Shown here piece by piece: positions 20,613 through 31,529 of a stretch of DNA of 64,000 nt (position 1 is its first letter; every line of letters begins with the position of its first letter). Where the stretch lies: assembly GCA_003290165.1 (NCBI GenBank), contig QNQO01000606.1:124001-188000 (forward strand), read 5' to 3'. The notes beneath the pieces are model-generated. The model was not told the origin of the DNA. It saw nothing but the letters and a program-made list of their open reading frames with translations, and did no database searches. A program made the position numbers and the translations under genes. The stretch comes from Berberis thunbergii. Lineage: Eukaryota; Streptophyta; Magnoliopsida; Ranunculales; Berberidaceae.

Positions 20613-22591
20613 ATAAAATAATATTTTTTTTTTAACTCTCTTTCTAATTTCAACTTTTAAATTAACTTATCTTGTCTTCGCTTATTTCTCCCTATTTTCG
20701 TCTCTTGTCTTCATCTCTAATTCTCAAATTCAATAACTAAATCGAAGCTATTTAAGGAAAAAGAAGCAGAGAAAAATAGATGGTCTTGATTTTGAAATGA
20801 TTTTTTTCGTCATTTTTTACATCCCCAGTCGTGTTCGCATCTACTATTTTTCGATGATTTATAATGACTTATCCTTGGATGCCATTATTTTATGAAGTTG
20901 TGTATACATTTGATATCATATTACTCGTCGTGCATCTCAATGCAACATAATGTATAATTCGAGGCACGAGTAAGAAATACATACAACTTTGTTTGTTACC
21001 AACTCATCCTTTAGTGAAGTCAATCACCTCAGCTAATAGAATCTTAATGACCATGACCATCTTCGCATGCATTTTATTTCTAATGATAATAGTAAAAGAA
21101 ATCACTAAATTGGAGTTTAATTGCATGAAAAAATAACTAAAATGGAATAAAGCAAGAGAAAATGGAAATATACTCACCAGCATCAGAGAAAGTTGCATCA
21201 AATAGTTTTGAAAGTAAAAGCAAGAAGATTGTACAAAATGTTCACCTAGTTTAAGTGAATCTCAAATTGGAAAAGTATGTACTTGTTGGCATGGTCTTAC
21301 ACCGTTAATGTAGTCTCATTTCTTATTTAGTATTACAGTCATATTCAGAACATTGCAACTTCCTTTAATGACGAGGCAATCATCATGAACTTGAATTGCA
21401 ATAAATCTTGTAAAGAAATAATGTCAAGATTATATAAAGCAAGATAATATTCTTACTCATGAAAGTAACTAATAAACGTCTCAAAATTTTCAAACCACTT
21501 TCTTTGTGTTGACATTTACAAGCTGTTCATGTGAAATTTGACCATTCTCGAATGATAAACCCAACTCCTTTCTCTTTCACCACTTCAAATAAAATCGACA
21601 CATTGGTGATAATTTTGTACATAAATACATAATCATTTTTCTCAAAAGAAAGCAATACCTTTTTTGTTTAAGCAATGATTATACTTTTTGTTAACTCACA
21701 TTTTTCTTAAATTCTTTTAATTGCATTATAAACATGTAAATTTTAGTTGCAAATCATCTTAAGAAATAAATGTTCACTGTCCACATTGTTAGAAACTTGC
21801 TCCAATGCACATTCAATTTTTGTATATCTCGCAAAATAAAAAAAAATTGAATAAAATTTACAATACATTGGATTTGTTGAAAATTTTACAAGAATCGCTC
21901 AATTTTGCACAAAAAACCGCCCACATCTAGTAGTGTCCATCTTCATGGTTACGCATAGGTAGATTAGCTATTTTGGTGAATTTTTCTTTACCTTCCATAT
22001 TTGTCTTCAACAGAGGACGTCTCCCCCTGCAGAAATGAATTCGCCACAGGAACTGATTTTTCAATTTACTGTTGCCTCACTATTTTCAAATTTATAATTC
22101 ATTTTTTATTTTCACCAACCCAAAAAATAAATCACCAACCGAACAACAAACCAAACGCATCGAAATGCCCAATCATTCCTTCTTACATCTCCAACACCCA
22201 AAAAAAAATAAAAAAATCAACAAAATAAAAATTTTATAAAAAAATTCTCATTCTCTTTTCAACTTTTTATTTAAATGATCTCGTCTTCGCTTCTCTATTT
22301 ATTTTCTTCTCTTGTCTTCGTCTTTGATTCTCAAATTCAATAACCAAGTCAGAGCAATCGAAGAAAAAGAAAGAAAAAAACAACGAAGTTCATGACTTTG
22401 AATGACACAGGGTTTACCCTAGTCTATCTAACAAACAACACATCCAACTTAAAATTGTCCCATACATAAATATAAATTTAACAATCCATATTAGTTTGAT
22501 AAAATAAATTTGGTGGAAATCATCATGATCCAATTGCTACGTCTTATTTTTGTGGAATCTCACATTGCTAAGTAGAGAAGATAGGTTCTCC
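20613..22591. repeat. End of copy A (to about 20790) and copy B of the tandem duplication (about 20919-22400)
   Basis: 20919-22230 aligns with copy A without the hAT and copia insertions. 20640-20780 (CTTGTCTTCGCTTATTTC, TCTCAAATTCAATAACTAAAT) aligns with 22245-22375. No coding sequence recognised. The last bases GGTTCTCC (22584-22591) are the probable target site of the hAT that follows. Confidence 0.7.
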
Positions 22592-22984
22592 TAGGAGTGG
22601 GCATCCCATCCCGCGATCCCGATCCCGATCTTAATCCTGTCATATCTCGATTCTTTTGGAATTAATCAAACCCACTCTAGATCGGGATGAAGATTTTCAA
22701 TCCCGCCTAACCCCTCCCGTCCCGAACTTATTCATTTAATATTTATTATTATTATCCTGCCCAAAAAAAATTGTGCCTCCGATAAACTTGATCTTGTTTT
22801 TGTTGAATAGTATATTAGATGTTTGGGTCCATGATTTAGTGGACCATTTTATGGGTCATCACTCCACAATCAATTAACCGGATCTCGATTAGTATTGGTC
22901 TATTGGGCCAAAATTTGGTTCTAAATGAATCAGGCTACTTGTTATGTATTTCAGCCAAAAAGTCACTACAAAAAACGAAGTCTA

Positions 22985-23450
22985 AAACGGCACTTTCACG
23001 GCGGCGTTTCACCAAAAGCGCCGGTAAAACATTCTCAATACCGGCATTTAGGAGTCCAAGCGCCGGGGATAAATTCAGTCTCAAGCACTGCCGGTGTTTA
23101 TCATAAAGCGCCGTTAAAGATGCACCTATGCCGGCGTTTCCTTTATAAAGCGCCGGGAAAGATCCAACAATGCCGACATTTATTCTCGGAAGCGCCGGTA
23201 CAGCTAAAAATCCAGAAAATAAAATTGTGTTTTTTGGAAGTGCCGTATTAGATGTAAATAAGCGCCGGGTAAGAGTGAACAATACCGGCGCTTTAGTTAA
23301 AGCGCCGCGATAGAGTATCCAATACCGGCGGTTTATTTAAAGCGCCGGGACAGAGTAACCTATACCGGCGTTTAAAACAAAGCGCCGGTAAAGAGTAACC
23401 AATACCGGCGCGTTGTTTTAGAAGCGCCGGGCAAGATAAAAAAAAAACCG
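22985..23450. repeat. Left subterminal repeat array of the CACTA element
   Basis: More than ten short units of the forms CCGGCGTTT and AAGCGCCGG alternate on the two strands, about 20-35 bp apart. The array resumes at 24845-24891, beyond the nested hAT and RNase H piece. Confidence 0.85.
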
Positions 23451-23457
23451 TCCAACC

Positions 23458-24437
23458 TAGGGGTGGGCATCCCATCCCGATCCCGTCCAGTTCCAATTTT
23501 TTCGGGTCTTAATGGAATTGAATAATTCATCCCGTCCCAATCTATAATGGGATGGGATGGGATGAAGATTTTTCAATCCCGCCAATCCCGAACTAATTTT
23601 TCACTCTGTATTGATGAGTAATATTTTCTAGAATACGTCTCTCAACTTTCTGCTATTTAAACATTTAGAAATACTTGCTATGCAGATTTGTAGCATATTT
23701 TTTGCAGTTACCTATTACATAATTACTACATGAATATTAAACTCTCTCGAAGTTCAATTTGTATATGATTTTCTTTCTATTACATTCCTACTAGATCATC
23801 AGATGATGGAACATGTCGTATCTGGGATATTAGGAATACCAATGCCAGCCCTCGCATTTACATTCCAAAGCCTTCAGATGCTATCACTGGTTTGTTTCAA
23901 GTTTACATAGTGTGTTTTGGTTGGTTGGTTGGCTGGGGTTTTTGGAATTTGGTAACTGAAATCTTAACTTAGAATTAACTGCAGGGAAGAGCAATGGTCC
24001 CTCAACTAGCACTACGCTCTCAACTAGCAATGTTCCCTCAACTAGTACTGATCCACCAAATCACCAAATATTGTGTTGTGCATATAATGCTAGGGGAACG
24101 ATTTTTGTCACTGGTAGCTCAGATACCTATGCAAGGGTAAAATTGAGTGTTATTCTTTGCGTAGCGTACATTATGTTTGTTTAAACTTGTTCTCTATACT
24201 TACCAAATATATTGTTCAAGATTGAAATGCATTGATGGATGCATATGAGTTTCTTCTTCAAGAACAAGCAATTTGTAGGTGTGGAATGCTTTGAAATCTA
24301 ACACAGATGAGTGCAAGCAACCAAATCATGAGATTGATTAAAGAAAATGAAATGTATATAATCAGAGCACGCTAATCTCGTCCCGTATCGATCCCGTATG
24401 AACAGGATGGGTTTATCCCGTGCCGTACCCACCCCTA
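23458..24437. mobile_element. hAT element carrying a BRWD gene fragment (Pack-hAT-like)
   Basis: Left end TAGGGGTGGGCATCCCATCC and right end ATGGGTTTATCCC followed by GTACCCACCCCTA give the family TIRs. The 8 bp flanks GTCCAACC (23450-23457) and CTCCAACC (24438-24445) match at 7 of 8. The 980 bp element lies in the CACTA left array. Its middle holds three exons of a WD40 gene, and no transposase. Confidence 0.87.
23795..24338 (+). pseudogene. BRWD/PHIP-like bromodomain-WD40 gene fragment inside a hAT element
   Basis: Three exons with introns kept. Exon 1 (about 23795-23889) reads SSDDGTCRIWDIRNT and SPRIYIPKPSDAITG. Exon 2 (about 23984-24136, after a CAG acceptor) ends QIFCCAYNARGTIFVTGSSD and then TYAR before a GTAAAA donor. 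Exon 3 (from about 24277) reads VWNALKSNTDECKQPNHEID and stops where element sequence resumes. This is the WD40 propeller region of plant BRWD proteins, nuclear chromatin factors. Retained introns mean capture from DNA. The fragment lacks the start, the bromodomain and the end, so it is not a functional gene. Confidence 0.85.
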
Positions 24438-24445
24438 CTCCAACC

Positions 24446-24836
24446 AATCCGCTCAATGATGAGCATGATGCATTTGTTATGGCCTGTTCTGGATCTACTA
24501 CTGGCCACTCAGTTGTTGTGCATGAATTGCAAGGAGTAGAAGCGGGGCTCAAGGCTGCTGAACTACATGCTATACGTCGCCTGGACTTAAGCACTAATTC
24601 TCAGGCTGTTTTTACTTCCTCACAAAGACCACGACTGCACCCTGGAATCTGAGAAACCAATAGGGCAGCGGACCACCTTGCAGCCTTGTTTCCTAGCAGT
24701 GAGTACATCACTGTGGTTCCTAGCTCTTTTGTTGAGGATTTCAAGAAGTATGTGTACGAAGATAACATAGGCATTGAGTATAACAGATGCAGGTTCGGGG
24801 ATCCTTAATAAACCCCAGCTCAATTTCAAAAAAAAA
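24446..24836 (+). pseudogene. RNase H-like domain fragment, possibly a truncated LINE 3' end
   Basis: One reading frame with one internal TGA (about 24651) gives FVMACSGSTTGHSVVVHELQ, GVEAGLKAAELHAIRRLDLS and, after the stop, ETNRAADHLAALFPSSEYIT. The GVEAGLKAA and NRAADHLA blocks are typical of RNase H domains of plant non-LTR retrotransposons and related RNase H-like proteins. A run of nine As at about 24828-24836 follows the frame, as expected for a 5'-truncated LINE. I could not find a flanking duplication, so capture of a host RNase H-like gene is also possible. Confidence 0.6.
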
Positions 24837-24891
24837 TTTATGTTGTCTAAAACGCCGTAGTAGCTGTAAATAAGCGCCGGTTAAGGGTGAC

Positions 24892-26710
24892 TGATAGTCA
24901 CATAATTATTACATAATATACCCCTTAATTTATACATGTTAGTGTTTCAATTATTATATTTTATAATAATTATTTCGTTTTTATCTCTTTTCAGGAATTT
25001 GCGCTTAAACGATGAAATCATATTAAGGCGACTATGTAAGGAATTGCACTTGGTGGTGGTACAAAGTAGAGAGAGAAACCCTAACCAAAACCTAAACTTA
25101 AACCCAATTCATACCCTAAAACCAAACCTAAACCAATTCCTACCCTAAAACCAAACCCAAATCCAAACCTAATTCTATCTCTATAAATACAATGCGATAG
25201 CCGTCTGAAGGATGGAGGGAGGAAGAGAAGGGAACAGATTGGAAGTGGAGATCAAACCCTCTTCCTCCTCTCAAGGTGATTCCCACCACAAGCCACCACC
25301 GTCACCACCGTGAAACAGGGGTGTGACAACCCTGTTTCACGTCAACTTTTCCATCGCCACCACTCACCACTCACTGGTCCTCTCCACTGTCCACACTGTC
25401 ACCTCACCACCACCTCCGCCGAACAGCTCAATAGGTCACGAACCACCACGAACCAGCCGCGACAGACAGCCTACCTCACCGTGGAACAGAGCCGTACCAC
25501 GACTCTGTTTCATCTTGCAACAGAGCATTTTCTTCCCTTCTTTCGGCCTCAAATCGTCTCGGAGTTCCTTCTCTCACAACCACCTCGCGACCAGGCCAAT
25601 CATCACCGCCACCACCTCGCGACAGAGCTCGCATACGAGCAGAAAACAGTCGCAAAAACAGGGAGTTTCCTCTCCCTGTTTCTTTGCTGAATTTGCAATT
25701 TTAATTGGGTTTTCTTTACTCTATCTCATCTTTTGCAGGTACTAGAGTCGAATTGGAGACGAAGGAAGCCGCGAGGAGCGAGAACCAGGCCGTAACAGCG
25801 ACGGTTCTTGCTGGAGAAGACGATCGGCGCTGTAGCACACTGTAGCAGGGCGGGAATTGGTTTTATTTCGGTTTTCTGGCTATTCACACCCCAGCTATCT
25901 GTAAGAGCCACCACAGAGTGCTTTTGGCCAGTTTTCTCGGGATTCGCGTCAGTGCAGAGATGAGTTGCGGCATACCACATCACGAGGAGATGACTACCAC
26001 TACCATGGATAGCTAAACCCTTCGCCAAGGATACGATGAAACCACAGGATTTCCTAGAGTTTGTGTATTTAAATTTATTATTTTCTTTATGCTTGAACGT
26101 TAAACATATTTGATTTATGATTTTTAATAAATTGCTTTCACCGATTATATCCTGATTAATTGTCTAGACTAGTCGGTAGTTAGAAGTACCCTTTGTTGAA
26201 ATTCAAAAGCCTGATTAATCAATTAATCCGAAATCTGTTGATGTGTGTGCCGTAAGAAGACACGCAATGCTAGGGATTAGGATTAGTTAAAATAAATCTG
26301 TGATTGTGTGTGCCGTAAGAAAGACACGCAATTCTAGGGATTATACCTATGCTTAAATCAATTGTGAACTTAGATTAATCTTAGGTTAGTCATGTTAAAT
26401 CTTGAAAACAGTATTTTTGACTCACACAAATCTCAAAGAACCTGTGGTGGATTCAATGCCTTGGTTTCTTCTTCTCATATTCTTTAAAACTTTTTATTTT
26501 GTTTTTAATTTGATTTTTTTAGATATTTTAATTGCTGTAACCCCATTTCCTATAAATTAGTTTAATTAAATTCTAAATTTCAATTGCATCCACCTTCCTC
26601 GTGGGATCGACCCGTACTTGCCGTTGTCTACCAGTTAGGCACCGTGCACTTGCGGTTATTACAAGTGGGTTAAATTAACCTGTTAATTTAGGTTAGTTAA
26701 ACCCGCATCA
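24892..26710 (+). repeat. LTR1 of the triple-LTR element
   Basis: 1,819 bp from TGATAGTCACATAATTATTA to TTAAACCCGCATCA. It contains a possible intron acceptor TCTTTTCAGGA (about 24986), a CTATAAATAC TATA-like box at about 25181-25190 followed by ATGGAGGG-type leader sequence, and the GTGGGATCGACCC motif near the end. The open frames in it (25310-25690 and others) are proline/threonine-rich and not conserved in frame between the three LTR copies, so I treat them as non-coding leader. Confidence 0.93.
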
Positions 26711-26716
26711 AGTTTT

Positions 26717-26733
26717 TGGCGCCGTTGCCGGGG
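26717..26733 (+). other. Primer-binding site after LTR1, tRNA-Asp, exact
   Basis: TGGCGCCGTTGCCGGGG, seventeen of seventeen complementary to the plant tRNA-Asp(GTC) 3' end, six bases after LTR1. Confidence 0.93.
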
Positions 26734-27407
26734 AAGGTTGCGTTGTAATTGAATTTAAGATTTATTTTCACTAATTAAAAAAAAAAATCAGAAAAATTCA
26801 AAAAAAAATAATTTTAAAATTAAAAATAAAAAAAAAAAAACAAAAACAAATTTTATTTTTATTTTGTTCTTTTTACACTCATTTTGTGTTTGATTTTGCA
26901 GATTACACGTTTCTCGAGAAAATTTGACGATCCTGCAAAAACATCAAGAAAATTTTTATTTTTATTTTGTGAGGAGAGTTGTACTTTTATTTTCACCTCG
27001 TTTTACGAGTGTGCGGTGTAATAATTTTTTGAACTTTACTATTTTTCATTTTGTTTAATTAAAAAAAAAAAAAAAACCCAAAATTTTCTAAGTCAAAAGA
27101 ATTATAGGGAAACAATTTTAATTGTTACCCAATAATTTTTTATGATTAAGAAATCCGACTTCTAAGAACAAGACCAGTAAATTTATTTGCATGTGCTTGT
27201 GTGCTGATTGAAACATATAAAGAGAAGTCGGACTTTTTTTTTTGAATTGTGCTAACTTTTTGTGCAGATTGGAATACGCACACTGTAAGTATTTCTATCA
27301 CACGCAACGTATTAGCGACCAGGGTGCTTGGTGTAATTGTTTGAAATTGTGTGATTGGTTGTTAAAATTCTGTAATTGTGGATGCTAAACTTTAGTATTT
27401 CATAATA

Positions 27408-27590
27408 GAGCTTTTCTAGCTGGCCTGGGAAACCAGCGAGGCTGCTGCCTGGGAGGGGGTGAAATTACACTTTTGCCCCCTCCTTTTTAATACTTTTTTA
27501 AAAGTTGTTAAAGAGGGAGGGGCAATAGTGTAAATACACCCTCCCAGGCAGTCAACCTCGCTGGATTTCCCAGGCCATTTAGAATTTCTG
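27408..27590. mobile_element. Foldback MULE-type MITE 7, in internal region 1
   Basis: 183 bp with arms GGCCTGGGAAACCAGCGAGG and CCTCGCTGGATTTCCCAGGCC and an exact 9 bp duplication TTCATAATA (27399-27407 and 27591-27599). It belongs with the MITEs at 9020-13000. The identical insertion at 34037 shows that it entered before the internal region was duplicated. Confidence 0.9.
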
Positions 27591-28308
27591 TTCATAATAA
27601 GCAGACCCAGCTTCTAAATAAAAACTGGTGGGACTTGATATCCCCACCTCATCACTCCAGCTGTGTGCAACCAATAGCCTAACATAATTAAAATCAATTA
27701 GCAAGTTAGATAGAGCATTTTTTAGGTACGGTGTTCATAGGACAACCAAGACCAAGGTGAATCCAATAATTTTTGTGTTGATCCAAGCTAAAAGTGACGA
27801 TGGGTTTAATCATTCAATGAACTCCGAGAGGCCACTGCCACAAGGGTAATTTATCCGGTACGCCGAGTCATAAGTAAGCTACGATCCACAAGAAAAATTG
27901 GTGTAACCAACAGTTTTTGGTTAGGAACACAAACCTCAAGTGTGCATTAATATCACATCGTTCTCACATCTATTGGCTTACAGAGCGGTAGCACAAGGAA
28001 GTACTTAATTGACCATTGTGACCTCCTTCTCTTGTGCGATAATCCGGTTTCTTTGAAACAAACTCTAGCCTACTGATTTTGAACTTTGCGGTGTAAGTGT
28101 ACACTCTTAGGATCAACTTGTAGCACCCATTACCGTGTCATAAAGATTACATAAGAAATAATTGTCCCCCAAAGATAAAAGATAAATTGATCTCAAAAAC
28201 GTTGATTGCTTAGGGAGGCATGTTTATTGTGCATTTATTGGTTGCTGATTGTATGTGAGCTTGTGTATATTTTTAGAATTAGTGCTTTCAAAAAAAAAAA
28301 AAAAAAAA

Positions 28309-29541
28309 ATGAACACAAGGGATTATCCAGCCTATTTTTTCGAGCAAGTCAATTCATTTTATGACATGCGACGACCTGAGTATGATCCATATTTAGATTA
28401 TTACTCAGGTCTAGCTTATCATTCTGACTTATCATGGGTTCATGGTCAGTACCATGAAGGCCCTCTAGACACTCCTCAGACTCCTCAAGCTTTCATTCCT
28501 GATAATGAGTTAGAAGATATCATGAAAATTTTTATAGAGCGAAACAGGAGAAGTGCTTGAGCAAAATTCTCATAATATCACAGATTTGACAACTATTTTT
28601 CAACAAAACTCTCAAGCTATCCGGAAACTTGAGATGACTGTGAGTCAAATAGTTGAGTCACTTACTGAGATAGAGTCAGAAAAATTTCCTAGAGCCTCAT
28701 TTATTGATGAACCTGTAGATTCTGAGGCACTACAGACATCTCCTTCCCATGTCGACTCATGTCTCCCTAGTGACTCATGCATCGAATCAAACTGTGAGCA
28801 TTTTTTGGAGTCTCCTCTTGACTGTTTAGAGGCTTGTTTTGACTCAATTTAGTTTAGACTTTGATGTTGATGATTCCATTAGGGAAGTCAATGATTTCCT
28901 TGACTCAGTCCCCATTGTGGATCCTACTTATAAATGGAAGTCTAAAGTGAAGCCTCTTCCACTCAATGAGTCAAAAACTAGCCCCATCAGTTGAGCCACC
29001 TGAGCTTAACCTTAAACAATTACCTGACACCCTCAGGTATGCATTTTCAGGTGATGAGTTGTCTAGACCAACATCTCTATGTGATTCATGTGATGAGTCT
29101 ATACCACCTGATATATCCATCGTCTCATCTACTTGCATCGCATTCCCATTTATTAAGGCTACTTTCACCGATCCCTTGTGTTGTAGTGAGGATTTCAGTT
29201 TTCACCATCCTGTTGTGCAAATTATCCAATCATCCGATTTGGAACCAGACATAGGATGTTCCCTTTTTGGAGCACGCAAGGATCATCTATTGTGTATGAC
29301 TACTGGTCACTTTTGGAATGTCCTAGTGTATTTGGTGCCCCATGTGATTGCTATATTTTGGTGGACTGATCCTCAACTGTTCAGGTTGTTGACATACGAC
29401 CTTGGACTAAGTGTTTGTCATGTTCTTCCTCTCCACTATTTGATACACCATTTTTTAGGAAGAATATTTGTCGGGCTGATGACGGTAAACCAAGCGCTCC
29501 TAGGAGGCAGCCTAGCTTTAGTTGTGTGTCTTTGCTGTTAG
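28309..29541 (+). pseudogene. Remnant gag/linker reading frame of the LTR element, copy 1
   Basis: An ATG follows a run of 18 or so As. The frame reads MNTRDYPAYFFEQVNSF, DPYLDYYSGLAYHSDLSWVH and DNELEDIMKIFIE. After a one-base shift at about 28550 it continues as NSQAIRKLEMTVSQIVESL and, from 28966, with PPELNLKQLPDTLRYAFSGD. The QNSQAIRKLE block resembles the region after gag zinc knuckles in Athila/Tat elements and the LKQLPDTLRYAF block is the protease-RT linker; what normally lies between is deleted. Beyond about 29240 I recognise nothing. Some 410 codons would result if the shifts are sequencing errors; compare the second copy at 34943. Confidence 0.65.
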
Positions 29542-29604
29542 TCTGGATTGATTTTCGAGTACCCTATTTAGTTGTGTTTCACTCATACTCGTTAGCTCCG
29601 TAGC

Positions 29605-31529
29605 AGTTTTGACTTCCAACTTGCTTTTTCTTTTTAGTTTTCTTTGTTAGTGTCGAGTCTGCATTTTATCGATTTCTAATGAAAACTCCATGATTCTTAT
29701 GTTTGTGAGCCTCATTGATGGATGACTTCTTGGAAATTGGTAAAATCTTCACCGCGGTAATATTGTTCTAACCTCCTCTCATGTACTTCATTCATTTGTC
29801 AGAATTATTTTATTAAACATTGAGGACAATGTTTGGATTAGGTTTGGGGTAGGGTTCATGAGTCGGTGAATTTTTTTGTAGTATTTTATTTTCTTATCTT
29901 AAAAAAAAAAATATTTGCTTTTTCTGTCAAGAAAACTTGGTCTTATGCGATTATGAAAATGAATTTTAAATGTTTTATACTCAAGAAAATACAAACTAAC
30001 TTGACATATTGGTATATCGATAAAGACTGAAAGTTTAGTATAATCCTTAAGTTAGATCTAGTTCATGAGATTTTTTCAACTCAATTATCTTTGCACCATT
30101 AGCCATGTCAGCATAACTTGAAGTTGATGAGTGAAATATATACTAGAAAACCTTAGAATAATAGTGGAGACTTAACCGTGAAAGCTTTGAGCCTTTCTAT
30201 TTTTCTGAGGGTTATACATAAGCTCTGATTTTTCTTGAGTCCGTATTATCTCGTTGATGATCTCATTATTCTCATTTTTCTAATCAATTGCTTTGGGAAT
30301 GACATTAAAATTGAATTATTACACTAGAACTTCTTGGCTTATTCAATTAAGATATCATAATACTGACCCGAACTTAGGAAATGATCTAGGCATTTTTTTC
30401 CTTCAGACCATTAACTAGCCTTTTAACTTACCCATAACATTAACTTTTTGTAGCATTTTGAGCCATAGATTAACCTTTTATTTGTTAACCCATTAACCTT
30501 TACCCAATTTTTCTGGGAATGTGTACGGATGAATATACTTGGTGTAAAAAGGGCATGAAAGAGCAAATATGAGATATTTCATAAATCCTCAAAGAAGAAA
30601 GAAAAAAGAAAGAAAGAAAAAAAGAAAGAAAGAAAGAAAAGAAAGAAAGAAAGCAGAAGAAGAATGTGAATGAGGATAAAGATGTGAGAATGAATAAAAA
30701 AATTGATGGTGCGCAACATTGATTTATTCTTGACAGCCCTAATTGTTTCGTATAATGGGTGTATACATTCCTAGAAATTTTTGTGAGAATCCTTTGACAT
30801 CCCCCATTAACCATTACCCAAGCCCCACAACCCAACAAAGTCCTAGTTGATCTTAGGTAAAGGTTGGTTATGTAGATGTGGAGATTTAATAACTAAGACC
30901 TATGGTGTTTGATTCAACATTTCCAAAAGTAATTGATATTCCTGTCCATGAGATCATGTTCATTCCATTCTTGAAAAGTCCGTTCTTCATATTACTATAT
31001 GTGAGATGATTGTTTTCCATTATTTACTCTTTTCCTCACATATAAAATGAGTGAAATACCAAATCTCTGAGTGTTTTATTGTGAGTGACATGAGAGGTTT
31101 GAAGTCAAAACAAACTTTCTACAGGAGATTTAGTCATTGTTTTACTCTGAAATGAAAAGTTATGTTGACAGTGCTATCCACACACACACATTGAGTTGAG
31201 GATGATTATGAATTTTTTCTAACCTTTGGAGAATATTAAATTATTTGGAGATTTGTTGATACACTAAAATGACACTGTTGGTTTCCTGCATTTCTTGAAG
31301 TTTTAAAATAAACACTGTTTGACCAAGTTTTGATTGAGTCAGTAATGTTTGTGGGTAACATTTCTGGAAACCCTCACGAGACTATAACTCGTCCACTAGA
31401 GGTAATCTAGGGTTTAAAGCCTTGTTGCACGTTTAAGGTAAGTGCAACCGATGATTCCTGCGAAAGTGAGTTAGGATTTTCTTTTTATTGTTTGCTCGAG
31501 GACTAGCAAAATATAGGTTTGGGGGTATT
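29605..31529 (+). other. 3' untranslated part of internal region 1
   Basis: No coding frame. It holds the CATTGAGGACAATGTTTGG motif (about 29818) and then TTAGGTTTGGGG, an AAAG microsatellite (30594-30652), and the polypurine-like ATATAGGTTTGGGGGTAT just before LTR2. The first two are shared with the gypsy element's 3' region or its family. Confidence 0.75.
30594..30652 (+). repeat. AAAG microsatellite, copy 1
   Basis: Repeats of GAAAGAAA and variants. The second copy is at 37217-37280 with a different number of units. Long open frames on either strand through here are low-complexity artefacts. Confidence 0.85.

Noticed and set aside
14451..20619. Exact target duplication directly at the copia TG...CA ends
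   Set aside because: The left flank AAAAT and the five bases directly after the right CA (ATAAA) do not match; AAAAT appears two bases further out, so only a displaced duplication is claimed.
22985..23450. Regularly spaced short repeats that could be taken for a CRISPR array
   Set aside because: The units alternate in orientation, spacers are irregular and AT-rich, and the array sits at a CACTA end in a plant genome.
25310..25745. Two overlapping frames of 126 and 140 codons in LTR1, with counterparts in LTR2 and LTR3
   Set aside because: The phase is not conserved between LTR copies and the composition is low complexity (His/Pro/Thr). It is better read as an untranslated leader.
30500..30838. 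112-codon minus-strand frame rich in Phe, Leu and Ser
   Set aside because: Translation of the AAAG microsatellite; the corresponding frame in the second copy (37119-37394) differs in length with the repeat number.
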